11,903 nt of DNA from Candidatus Pacearchaeota archaeon (GTDB taxonomy: Archaea > Nanobdellota > Nanobdellia > Pacearchaeales > GW2011-AR1): positions 1 through 11,903 of the forward strand of contig WJLK01000136.1 in assembly GCA_014728565.1 (NCBI GenBank). The letters are read 5' to 3'. The notes under the pieces were generated by a model. That model was not told the DNA's origin and ran no database searches. It was given only the letters and a program-made list of their open reading frames with translations. This document shows positions 1-6,274 of the stretch, one piece after another (positions within the stretch are counted from its first letter, which is position 1; each line of letters starts with the position of its first letter). The position numbers and the translations under genes were made by a program.

Positions 1-70
1 TTAAGATAGAAAACCCCTTATTAATGGAATTAATAATCGGATTCCATCTCGGAATTAGATTAGATTTCAT
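1..70 (-). CDS. 5' fragment of an unknown gene, running off the left edge
   Basis: The start codon is ATG at 70-68 and the frame stays open for 23 codons to the window edge, reading MKSNLIPRWNPIINSINKGF and then SIL. The start is supported by AGGAGGTGA (76-84, minus strand), which is a full match to the usual archaeal 16S 3' end and lies about 7 bases before the ATG. It lies 52 bases downstream of the broken radical SAM gene on the same strand, so the two could share a transcript. The fragment is too short to assign a family; it has no obvious signal peptide. A precursor peptide for the neighbouring radical SAM enzyme is one possibility, because such pairs are common, but nothing in these residues shows it. 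Confidence 0.6.
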   Translation of the reverse strand, partial: MKSNLIPRWNPIINSINKGFSIL

Positions 71-73
71 TGT

Positions 74-109
74 GTTCACCTCCTCTTTACTTAGTTAAAT
101 GAGGTGAAC
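74..109 (-). promoter_or_regulatory. Inverted repeat that could mask the ribosome-binding site
   Basis: On the minus strand GTTCACCTC (109-101) is followed after 18 bases by its exact complement GAGGTGAAC (82-74). If transcribed, the 9-bp stem would bury most of the Shine-Dalgarno site of the gene starting at 70. The repeat is directly visible; translational control by temperature, a ligand or a protein is inference. It could also be a DNA-level operator. Confidence 0.5.
76..84 (-). promoter_or_regulatory. Strong Shine-Dalgarno site
   Basis: AGGAGGTGA on the minus strand is the longest ribosome-binding match in the window and decides the ATG at 70-68. It is embedded in the 3' arm of the inverted repeat at 74-109. 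Confidence 0.75.
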
Positions 110-122
110 CTCCTTTAAAGAA

Positions 123-935
123 TTATTTTTTAGACACGCTCTCTCCTCTGTTATCTATAAATATATAAGGTTCTTCAACTCCTGTTATAGAATCAAACTG
201 TATTCTTTCATCTTTGTATCTCTGCATATCACTGAAAGCTCTTCTAAAAAGAGGTGATAATTCATCCTCTGATTCCTGCATATTTAAACCTCTTAACTCT
301 CTTATTCTTTGTAGTCTTCTATTAAATTCATAACAATCAGCTGTTGTTATTTCTCTTAATGGTTTTCTTTCACCAGCACTCATAAATGCAAGATAGTGAT
401 TAAATTCATATATTCTCCAGTAATCAAATTCAGTTCTTTGAATATAATCATAGATTCCCTGAATATCATAACAATTATCCATGGTAAATGCTGTATGAAA
501 TCCAATTTTAATTTCATTTTCAGTTATCGCCTGAGAAGTTTCAGGAAGTCTATCAAATACAGGAAGAAATCCTTTCCCTCTTAATCTTCCCTGAACCTCT
601 CTGTTTGCACTATCTAATGGAAGCGCTATATCATCAACTAATTCCGAAAGCTCACAGATTCTCGCATTTTTTATCAATGTTCCATTAGTATGAAGACTGA
701 CATATGTTCTCTAACTTTTTAAAATTCTCAGAATATCATCAAGATTTTCTTCAAGCATAGGTTCCCCACCACCTAGAGTTATTTTTCTAACTCCATTTGT
801 CAGAAGTGTCCAGGCAATTATCTCAAGTTCCATATAAGAAGGTCTGTAGTGAATATGTGGCCGAAAACAATAATCACAATCAAGATTACAGCCATCATAA
901 AAATACCAGTGTACATGTTAACCAATCATTTTCAT
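123..935 (-). pseudogene. Radical SAM protein gene with two in-frame stop codons
   Basis: Read from ATG 935 to TAA 123-125, this 271-codon frame encodes a radical SAM protein. The 4Fe-4S motif CNLDCDYCF (Cys16, Cys20, Cys23) is intact, as is the SAM-binding strand ending GGGEP (codons 55-59), and a HTNG strand follows. The frame is cut by TAA (918-920, codon 6) and TAG (711-713, codon 75). The uninterrupted part (TTG 677 to 123, 184 residues) lacks the cluster-binding cysteines, so alone it cannot be an active enzyme. Strands such as ALPLDSAN, KIGFHTAFT and DYWRIYEF and the tail PYIFIDNRGE recall MoaA/viperin-type enzymes without a SPASM domain; the subfamily is a weak guess. The rest of the frame reads as good coding sequence, so the lesions are recent, are sequencing errors, or are read through. 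Confidence 0.8.
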
Positions 936-973
936 AACAATTGAAAGAAATCTATAAAGATTATTGCACTATC

Positions 974-984
974 TTTATATATAA
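974..984. promoter_or_regulatory. TATA element between divergent genes
   Basis: TTTATATATAA is centred 24 bases before ATG 1003, which fits a leaderless transcript of the Dph2-like gene. Its core is palindromic and could also serve the leftward radical SAM gene, which starts at 935, although CTTTATAGA near 952-960 is better spaced for that gene. Confidence 0.5.
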
Positions 985-1002
985 TAGCTGTTTTATGTTA
1001 AA

Positions 1003-1608
1003 ATGAAAATTATGCACATTCCTGCAGTACAAAAAATAAACTTTAAACTAGAAGAAAAACAAATAGAAAAACTTCCTAGGAGATTATTTCTTGCTTACTC
1101 AATTCAGTATAAGAATTTAGCTTTGAGCATAAAAAAACAACTATCTTCTAATAATATAAAAGTTAGTGATTTTCAACAGGTTCTTGGATGCTCAAAAATT
1201 AAAACCAAACTTCCTATATTATTAATAAGCACAGGAAAATTTCACGTTCAGAATCTTATGCTTCAGAATTCAGAGATTTATATTCTTGAAAATAAGAAAA
1301 TCACAAAAATACTTCCTAAGGAAATAGAAAGATTAAGAGCAAAAAGAAAAACAGCCTATCTGAAATTTCTAAAAGCAGAAAAAATAGGAATTTTAGTTTC
1401 AACAAAACAAGGACAGGAAAATTTGAAACAGGCATTAAAATTAAAAAAACAACTGAAAAAATCAAAAGAGGTTTTTATTTTTCTAACTAATAACCTAGAT
1501 GTAAATCAGTTTGAAAATTTTAATGTAGATTCATGGATAAACACAGCATGTCCTGGATTGTCTTTTGATAATCCAGATATAATAAACTATTACGAACTAC
1601 CAAATTAA
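1003..1608 (+). CDS. dph2: Dph2-like diphthamide synthesis protein lacking domain 1
   Basis: Archaeal Dph2 is a 4Fe-4S, SAM-dependent enzyme that transfers the 3-amino-3-carboxypropyl group to a histidine of elongation factor 2, the first step of diphthamide formation. This 201-residue protein matches domains 2 and 3: KLPRRLFLAYSIQYKNL starts the domain 2 fold, QVLGC (Cys63) is the second cluster cysteine, and INTACPGLSFDNP (Cys183) is the third. The 120-residue spacing fits the roughly 124 residues between the corresponding cysteines of the Pyrococcus enzyme. The usual protein is about 320-340 residues. Here the whole first domain, with the first cluster cysteine, is absent, and the C-terminus is also short. 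An in-frame TAG at 985-987 rules out a longer start, and a TATA box at 974-984 supports ATG 1003. The missing half may be encoded elsewhere, or the protein may have another role. Confidence 0.75.
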   Translation: MKIMHIPAVQKINFKLEEKQIEKLPRRLFLAYSIQYKNLALSIKKQLSSNNIKVSDFQQVLGCSKIKTKLPILLISTGKFHVQNLMLQNSEIYILENKKITKILPKEIERLRAKRKTAYLKFLKAEKIGILVSTKQGQENLKQALKLKKQLKKSKEVFIFLTNNLDVNQFENFNVDSWINTACPGLSFDNPDIINYYELPN

Positions 1609-1613
1609 ATTAT

Positions 1614-1653
1614 CTAAAATAAATAAAATTTAAAAATAAAAAATAATAAAAAT
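1614..1653 (-). terminator. T-rich terminator of the leftward membrane protein gene
   Basis: Immediately after the stop codon at 1658 the minus strand carries a series of T runs (plus strand: AAATTTAAAAATAAAAAATA). Archaeal RNA polymerase terminates at such tracts. It lies in the 49-base gap between convergent genes. Confidence 0.55.
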
Positions 1654-1657
1654 AACT

Positions 1658-2041
1658 TTATTCTTTTGCGATTTCAAATACTGATTTTAAAGCTACAATT
1701 ATTGTTGTAGGTACAAATAAAATCAGTAGAGCATCTAGCAATGATTTCATTATTGCCCCAACACTACTGGTTGCTATTTGAGCAACTGTAACTCCTCCTA
1801 GAGAGGAAGCAATTACTAATGCTAGTGCAGCTAATAAAAATCCTGAAGTTTCCTCACTTGCAACATTTAAAAGTCCGACTACTATACCTGCAAGTACCAG
1901 CAATGTAAATACAACACTATAGGCACTTGAGCTTAAATAAGGACTGAAAATTCCTAGAATCACTGCTAATATAACACCGATTAAAAAAGACCATGCACCC
2001 AGTGATCTTTTGTTTTTACGCGATCTTTTGACCATCTTCAC
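1658..2041 (-). CDS. Small four-helix membrane protein, unknown function
   Basis: The product is a 127-residue, very hydrophobic protein. A basic N-terminus (KRSRKNKR) precedes four predicted transmembrane segments at about 16-33, 40-60, 66-86 and 98-118, with a short SEETSG loop between helices 2 and 3. I do not recognise a named family; it resembles small integral membrane proteins common in DPANN genomes. The start is GTG at 2041 and not ATG at 2035, because GAAAGGAGGT (2049-2058) stands 7 bases before the GTG, the same spacing as at the S-layer gene and the left-edge gene. Such a strong ribosome-binding site suggests high expression. It is divergent from the 562-residue surface protein and convergent with the Dph2-like gene. 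An envelope role is inferred from position only. Confidence 0.75.
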   Translation of the reverse strand: MKMVKRSRKNKRSLGAWSFLIGVILAVILGIFSPYLSSSAYSVVFTLLVLAGIVVGLLNVASEETSGFLLAALALVIASSLGGVTVAQIATSSVGAIMKSLLDALLILFVPTTIIVALKSVFEIAKE

Positions 2042-2048
2042 CCCTTTT

Positions 2049-2058
2049 ACCTCCTTTC
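2049..2058 (-). promoter_or_regulatory. Strong Shine-Dalgarno site
   Basis: GAAAGGAGGT on the minus strand lies 7 bases before GTG 2041. The same ten bases precede the S-layer gene at 10191-10200. Confidence 0.75.
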
Positions 2059-2101
2059 ATTATAATATATAAAATACTAAGAAAAAACACATTATAAACC
2101 T

Positions 2102-2109
2102 TTTTATAA
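2102..2109 (-). promoter_or_regulatory. TATA box for the four-helix membrane protein
   Basis: TTATAAAA on the minus strand, in the context AAGCTTATAAAAAGG. It predicts a start site near 2080 and a leader of about 40 bases containing the ribosome-binding site. Confidence 0.45.
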
Positions 2110-2144
2110 GCTTTATTTATCATATATTTTTTAGAATAATAAAC

Positions 2145-2152
2145 TTTATAAA
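2145..2152 (+). promoter_or_regulatory. TATA box for the 562-residue surface protein
   Basis: TTTATAAA is centred about 32 bases before ATG 2181, giving a leader of only a few bases. No ribosome-binding site is present at a usable distance. Confidence 0.5.
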
Positions 2153-2180
2153 GGTGTCATAACTCCAGAATTATAACAAA

Positions 2181-3869
2181 ATGAAGTCAAGATTAATATC
2201 AATGTTTTTATTAACAGTACTTTTATCCCTTGTTATTGTTAGTGCAGCTTTCACAATTTCAAGAAACTCTCTTGAATTTGCAGAAAAAGATTCTTTAAAT
2301 CTTACTCTTTCACCTGATACTCTTTCAAATTATACAATAACTCTTCCAGAGATAAAAGACCAGGATGATATAACAATTCCAATAGATGTTTTTGGAGATA
2401 ATGTATCTGGAAATAAAATATTAAATATAGATTCTGATGAACTTCTTACTGTAAGTGTGGATGTTGATTTTGAAAAAGATTTGCTTTTTGGAAAAATTTA
2501 TACTGGAGATATGATTATTAAAGATGACTCAAGCTTAGATGAAGAGTTAGTAACTGTCAATATTCAGGAAACTCTGTGTGAAGATGGAGAAAAAAGCAGT
2601 GATGATTTTGAACTAAGATTGAATGATGTTGATATTGAGAATGACGATGGAGATGATCTTGAATGGATACCTCTTAATAGTATAATAATTGATGTAGAGG
2701 TTGAAAGCATAGGAGATGATGAAGTAGAAGATGTTGTTATAGAACTTGCTGTATATGATTCTGATGGTGATGATGTAACTGATGATCTTGAAGATTTAGA
2801 AGATGAGCAAATTGAGATTGGAGATCTTGATGAAGGTGATGAAGAAACAGTTACTTTTGAATTTAAAGTATCTCCAGATTTTGATGATGGAACTTACTTT
2901 GTTGCATTAAAAGCTTACAGTGACGGAGATGAAGATGAAGTATGTACTTCAAAATATGATGATTATGATAGCGATAGCGAGTATTTTGAAGAAGTTGAGG
3001 TTGAAAAAGAAACTGATGAAGATAAACAGATAATTGTTGATAATATAGTAACTTCACCATCAACTGCTCAGTGCGGAGAGATTGTTCAGGTTTCTGCAGA
3101 TGTGATTAATATTGGTGATGAAGATTACGAAGACCAAGTCAGAGTTACAATGGAAATATCAGAACTTGGAGTTGAACTAGAAGAAGTAATAACAGGAGAT
3201 TTTGATGAAGGAGATGATGATATAGTTGAGTTTCAATTTACTGTTCCAGAAGATGCAGAAGAAAAGATTTATACTCTTGAATTCAGGACTTACTATGACT
3301 ATAATGACAGGCATGATGTTTATGAGATAGTATCAGATGATAAATTTATCAATGAGAGAGTCTTTAGTGTTGAGGGTAATTGTGGAGAAGAAGAACCACC
3401 AACCATTTTTAAATCAGTTAGAATAACTGCTGAACTTGATGACGAGACTCCTGAAGCACTTGCAGGCGAGGAACTTATTATAAATGCTAATCTAAGAAAT
3501 ACAGGTAGTGTTGATACAAATTATGCTGTTTCTGTTTTTGGAAATAGTGCATGGTCAAGTCTAGTTTCACTTGAACCCCAGACACTAACTCTTGCTCCTG
3601 GTGAGTCAGGAGAGGTAAACATAATCCTTAATATAGATGATGATGCATCAGGAGATGAGGAGTTTACAATCAGAGCTGCATTTGATGACAGGTCTTCTGA
3701 ACAAGAAGTTTCACTTTCAATCAATGGTGAAGAAGAAGTTCAGACAGATGAGGTTCTAGAACATCTGAGAAGAAACTGGTTTATCTATCTTATAATAGTT
3801 GTAAACATAATCCTTATCATAGCTATTATTCTAGTAGTAAGGAGAATGGTTGCTCCTAGACAGATTTAG
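2181..3869 (+). CDS. Acidic surface protein with Ig-like (CARDB/S-layer-type) repeats and C-terminal anchor
   Basis: This 562-residue protein has an N-terminal signal peptide (about residues 1-25, hydrophobic core FLLTVLLSLVIVSAAF), a long acidic exterior and one C-terminal transmembrane helix (about 533-554) followed by the basic tail RRMVAPRQI. That makes it a type I surface protein with a tiny cytoplasmic end. The exterior holds at least three beta-sandwich repeats of the CARDB/COG1361 kind, with strands such as VSADVINIGDEDYEDQVRV and LIINANLRNTGSVDTNYAV, at roughly 165-275, 285-395 and 410-510. Single cysteines occur near several repeat edges (TLCED, EVCTS, AQCGE, GNCGE). The Asp/Glu excess is strong up to about residue 400 and suggests divalent cation binding. 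The tail lacks a recognisable PGF- or PEF-type archaeosortase signal. It is probably an accessory envelope or adhesion protein. Confidence 0.8.
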   Translation: MKSRLISMFLLTVLLSLVIVSAAFTISRNSLEFAEKDSLNLTLSPDTLSNYTITLPEIKDQDDITIPIDVFGDNVSGNKILNIDSDELLTVSVDVDFEKDLLFGKIYTGDMIIKDDSSLDEELVTVNIQETLCEDGEKSSDDFELRLNDVDIENDDGDDLEWIPLNSIIIDVEVESIGDDEVEDVVIELAVYDSDGDDVTDDLEDLEDEQIEIGDLDEGDEETVTFEFKVSPDFDDGTYFVALKAYSDGDEDEVCTSKYDDYDSDSEYFEEVEVEKETDEDKQIIVDNIVTSPSTAQCGEIVQVSADVINIGDEDYEDQVRVTMEISELGVELEEVITGDFDEGDDDIVEFQFTVPEDAEEKIYTLEFRTYYDYNDRHDVYEIVSDDKFINERVFSVEGNCGEEEPPTIFKSVRITAELDDETPEALAGEELIINANLRNTGSVDTNYAVSVFGNSAWSSLVSLEPQTLTLAPGESGEVNIILNIDDDASGDEEFTIRAAFDDRSSEQEVSLSINGEEEVQTDEVLEHLRRNWFIYLIIVVNIILIIAIILVVRRMVAPRQI

Positions 3870-3915
3870 GTATTCTTTTCTTGAAGATTTTAAATTATGT
3901 CTTAGTTTCATAAGC

Positions 3916-3923
3916 TTTAAAAA
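3916..3923 (+). promoter_or_regulatory. TATA box for the single-pass protein
   Basis: TTTAAAAA, in the context AAGCTTTAAAAAC, is centred about 26 bases before ATG 3945, as expected for a leaderless mRNA. Confidence 0.45.
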
Positions 3924-3944
3924 CTAATTCTATTTCCTAATAAA

Positions 3945-4697
3945 ATGGCAAAAAAAGATGAGAACAAAGAGAATTTCAAAGATATTGATAATTCAGATAA
4001 AGCTGATGAGAATTTAGAAAAACAAGAAAAAGATGATTATAAAATTCCTGAAAAACCAAAAAAGCAGGCATTCTGGTTTTTTATATTGCTGATATTTATT
4101 TTAGGAGTTGTTATTTCTGTACCTTTTATAATAGATAATTTCATTAATAAATTTGAATTTGCCAATCTGGATTTTCAGAAAATAAAACAAGGAGAGATAA
4201 CTTTTTATTTTGCCTCAATACCTGTTGTTGATAGTACAGGAAATATAATTGATGAATATAGAATTAATTTTAGAAATGACCCAAGAGATATTGAAAAAAT
4301 ACAGCTTTCTCCAAGGATTAAAAAAGAAGGTCTAAAATTCCTAAAAGAAAACACTGTTTACATATCTTTAGATCCTTCTATGAATCCGTGCGAGGACAAT
4401 AGTGTAGCTATGTTTACTCTTGGAAACTTTCTTAATGATTCAGGACTTGCTGTTAAATCAAGTTTTACAAACAAGTCTTTTGCAGAAGAATCAAGATTTC
4501 CTTATAAAACTTGCAGAGACTCCTCTCGTAATACTGTAATAATAATCAAAAGCAGTAATGAAACTTTTATAAACCAGGAAAGAACCAACTGTTATGAAAT
4601 TATTTACAAGGATTGCGAGATACAACAGGCAGTTGAGAGATTTATTTTAGAGGTTATTGAGGATTATATGAATTCCCTTGATCAAAATGAAAGCTAG
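3945..4697 (+). CDS. Single-pass membrane protein of unrecognised family (paralogue A)
   Basis: The product is 250 residues. The first 40 are charged and cytoplasmic (Lys/Asp/Glu-rich), residues 42-65 form one transmembrane helix, and about 185 residues lie outside the cell. The outer domain has four cysteines (149, 190, 216, 224) and sequons such as NKS and NET. I do not recognise the family, but the outer domain is clearly related to the protein at 6878-7453. Shared features, in order, are NxPR(D/E)(I/V)E (111-117), a hydrophobic strand before DPS/DGG (137-145), PYKTC followed by NTVIIIK (187-202), and NC followed by a hydrophobic strand and QxxxA (215-230). Its end overlaps the start of the DUF368 gene by 11 bases, so the two are almost certainly co-transcribed. 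A role alongside lipid-carrier transport is inferred from that. Confidence 0.75.
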   Translation: MAKKDENKENFKDIDNSDKADENLEKQEKDDYKIPEKPKKQAFWFFILLIFILGVVISVPFIIDNFINKFEFANLDFQKIKQGEITFYFASIPVVDSTGNIIDEYRINFRNDPRDIEKIQLSPRIKKEGLKFLKENTVYISLDPSMNPCEDNSVAMFTLGNFLNDSGLAVKSSFTNKSFAEESRFPYKTCRDSSRNTVIIIKSSNETFINQERTNCYEIIYKDCEIQQAVERFILEVIEDYMNSLDQNES

Positions 4698-5541
4698 TAA
4701 TAATTTTTTATTATTCTTAAAAGGAATGTTGATGGGAATCTGTGATTTGATTCCTGGAATTTCAGGAGGCACAGTAGCTTTTATAACTGGGATTTATACA
4801 AGACTGATAAATGCAGTAAAATCTTTTTCTTTTTCACTGTTTTATGATTTTTTTAAGAATAAAGGAAAATTTAAAGAAGATTTAAGAAATCTGGATTTAG
4901 GATTTTTATTAATCCTTATCCTCGGAATTTTTACTTCAATAATTTTAGGAGCAAGAATTATACATTTTCTTCTTGAGAATTATTATTCATTTACTCTGTC
5001 TTTTTTCATTGGACTGATAATAGCAAGTTCAAAAATAATTTTTGATAATATTAAAAAACATAATTTTAAAAATATATTCTTTGGAATTTTTGGAATTCTA
5101 ACAGGAATATCTCTTGCTTTTATAATTCCTGTTAATGTAACTCCAAGTTTTTCATATGTATTTTTTGGTGGCTTTATTGCAATAAGTGCAATGTTTCTAC
5201 CAGGAATATCAGGAGCCTTTATTCTGTTAATAATGAGTTTATATGAATTTATGATTGATGTGATAGGCAATATCAGGGAAAACTTTTTTTATGCATTTAT
5301 TTTTCTTTTAGGAGCTGTTCTAGGAGCTTTTTTTATATCAAGATTAATAAGTTTTTTATTTAAAAAAGACAAATGCAAGACTCTCTACTTTTTGCTTGGA
5401 TTAGTGATTGGAGCACTTAGCATACCTATAAAAAAGATTATTGCAATAACTAACTTTACTTTATATAATTCATTTACCATGATAATACTTTTTATTCTTG
5501 GAGTAGTTTTGGTTGTTGTTGTTAACAGCTATGGAAAATAA
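4687..5541 (+). CDS. DUF368 family protein, polyprenyl-phosphate transporter-like
   Basis: This 284-residue polytopic membrane protein has the two family signatures: GICDLIPGISGGTVAFITG (residues 17-35) and FLPGISGAFILLIMSLYEF (170-188). They mark the two related halves of the fold. Bacterial DUF368 members (PopT) return undecaprenyl phosphate across the membrane. In an archaeon the expected substrate is dolichyl or another polyprenyl phosphate used for N-glycosylation and other surface glycans; this is inference. I chose ATG 4687 over the in-frame TTG 4678, since ATG opens exactly at the conserved N-terminus and gives an 11-base overlap with the upstream stop codon at 4695-4697. No promoter of its own is seen, which suggests translational coupling. 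Convergent with the archaeosortase gene; a PAP2 phosphatase lies nearby. Confidence 0.88.
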   Translation: MKASNNFLLFLKGMLMGICDLIPGISGGTVAFITGIYTRLINAVKSFSFSLFYDFFKNKGKFKEDLRNLDLGFLLILILGIFTSIILGARIIHFLLENYYSFTLSFFIGLIIASSKIIFDNIKKHNFKNIFFGIFGILTGISLAFIIPVNVTPSFSYVFFGGFIAISAMFLPGISGAFILLIMSLYEFMIDVIGNIRENFFYAFIFLLGAVLGAFFISRLISFLFKKDKCKTLYFLLGLVIGALSIPIKKIIAITNFTLYNSFTMIILFILGVVLVVVVNSYGK

Positions 5542-5542
5542 T

Positions 5543-5657
5543 CTTGAAAAGTTTTTCCTCTTTCCAGATTCTGGTTTTGATTAAACTTGTTTTGAAAAGT
5601 TTATTATCCTTCATTTCGAGTTCTGGTTTTGATTAAACTTGTTTTGAAAAGTTTATT
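5543..5657. repeat. Tandem repeat of about 52 bases, 2.3 copies
   Basis: A 37-base segment starting TTCTGGTTTTGATTAAACTT occurs identically at 5569-5605 and 5621-5657, a period of 52. A third, partial copy (TTGAAAAGTTT at 5543) follows the DUF368 stop codon. Each full unit contains TAAACTT and AAGTTTA, a 7-bp stem with an 8-base loop. The array fills the gap between two convergent genes and its last copy overlaps the archaeosortase stop codon. It is not a CRISPR array: there are only two full copies and the intervening 15 bases are themselves similar. A two-way terminator role is plausible. Confidence 0.8.
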
Positions 5658-6228
5658 TTCTCTTCTTTTTTCTTATATTATTCATTAGAAATCTAACATC
5701 AGTGTAAACTGGAATTTCCTTTATTGAGAATATTTTTACAATGAAAAACCAGATTGCAACAACAAAAATACTGCTTAGGAAGTACCAGAATAATTTATGA
5801 GTGAAATCAAAAAAAACAAATTCTTTTACATATAAGACTATAAGAAGAAATATTCTTAGTATATTTAGAACAAGCAGCATTAAAAAAGAGACTAAAATCG
5901 AATAAATTCTTTTTTTAATATTCATTGGAACAGTCAGGTTTAGAATTAAAAGTAAAAGATAGGCAGAACCTGCAATACAAGGCCCTACTATCTCTATTGA
6001 ATTTAAATTAACAACAAGTATGTCGCCAAATAGAAATATCTCTTTGAAAAATATTTTGAGTAATCCAAGAACAGGATAGACTGTAAGAGGTGTGAAAATG
6101 AAATAAATTATAGGCATACTGAACATTAAGATTAGGAGTATTATATATCTTATAGGAAGATAATAAAAATTACAAATATTCTTTTTATTTCTTTTTTTCT
6201 TTTTGTTTTTTTTCACCATCTTTTTCAT
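5653..6228 (-). CDS. Archaeosortase/exosortase family protein
   Basis: Archaeosortases are membrane-embedded cysteine transpeptidases that remove C-terminal sorting helices from surface proteins and probably attach them to a lipid. This 191-residue protein has a very basic N-terminus, about five hydrophobic segments and the expected catalytic residues in order: Cys84 in GPCIAGSAYLLL, Arg125 in NILRIFLL, and His144 in FDFTHKLFWYF. Length and spacing are normal for the compact archaeal forms. ATG 6228 is followed by an in-frame ATG at 6219; the first is kept because the divergent TATA region (6241-6253) is centred roughly 20 bases upstream. It is divergent from the PAP2 phosphatase and convergent with DUF368. 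No protein in the window shows a clear cognate tripartite C-terminal signal, so its substrates are unknown. Confidence 0.85.
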   Translation of the reverse strand: MKKMVKKNKKKKRNKKNICNFYYLPIRYIILLILMFSMPIIYFIFTPLTVYPVLGLLKIFFKEIFLFGDILVVNLNSIEIVGPCIAGSAYLLLLILNLTVPMNIKKRIYSILVSFLMLLVLNILRIFLLIVLYVKEFVFFDFTHKLFWYFLSSIFVVAIWFFIVKIFSIKEIPVYTDVRFLMNNIRKKKRK

Positions 6229-6240
6229 TAAATTAAAAAG

Positions 6241-6259
6241 AAATATATTTAAATATTTA
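6241..6259. promoter_or_regulatory. Shared divergent TATA region
   Basis: AAATATATTTAAATATTTA is nearly symmetric and sits in the middle of the 46-base gap between the archaeosortase (ATG 6228, minus) and PAP2 (ATG 6275, plus). It is about 22-24 bases from each start, as for two leaderless transcripts. This implies linked expression of the two genes. Confidence 0.5.
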
Positions 6260-6274
6260 TTCCTCTAAAGGTTT

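Noticed and set aside
396..584. Open frame on the plus strand opposite the radical SAM gene
   Set aside because: It is antisense to clear coding sequence, low in complexity, and has no ribosome-binding site or TATA box.
711..713. TAG as a pyrrolysine codon
   Set aside because: A TAA also interrupts the same gene, TAG terminates two normal genes in the window, and nothing here encodes pyrrolysine functions; left open only as a minor possibility.
2863..3063. Minus-strand open frame inside the 562-residue surface protein gene
   Set aside because: It is a by-product of the GAT/GAA-rich codons of the sense gene; its composition (His/Leu/Gln/Tyr) is not protein-like.
3521..3724. Minus-strand open frame inside the same surface protein gene
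   Set aside because: It is antisense to a well-supported domain repeat and has no start signals.
4983..5270. Minus-strand 95-residue open frame inside the DUF368 gene
   Set aside because: The sense strand carries the family motif at the same place, and the antisense frame has no promoter or ribosome-binding site.
5543..5657. Possible CRISPR array
   Set aside because: There are only two full copies, the spacers of about 15 bases resemble each other, and no cas genes are near.
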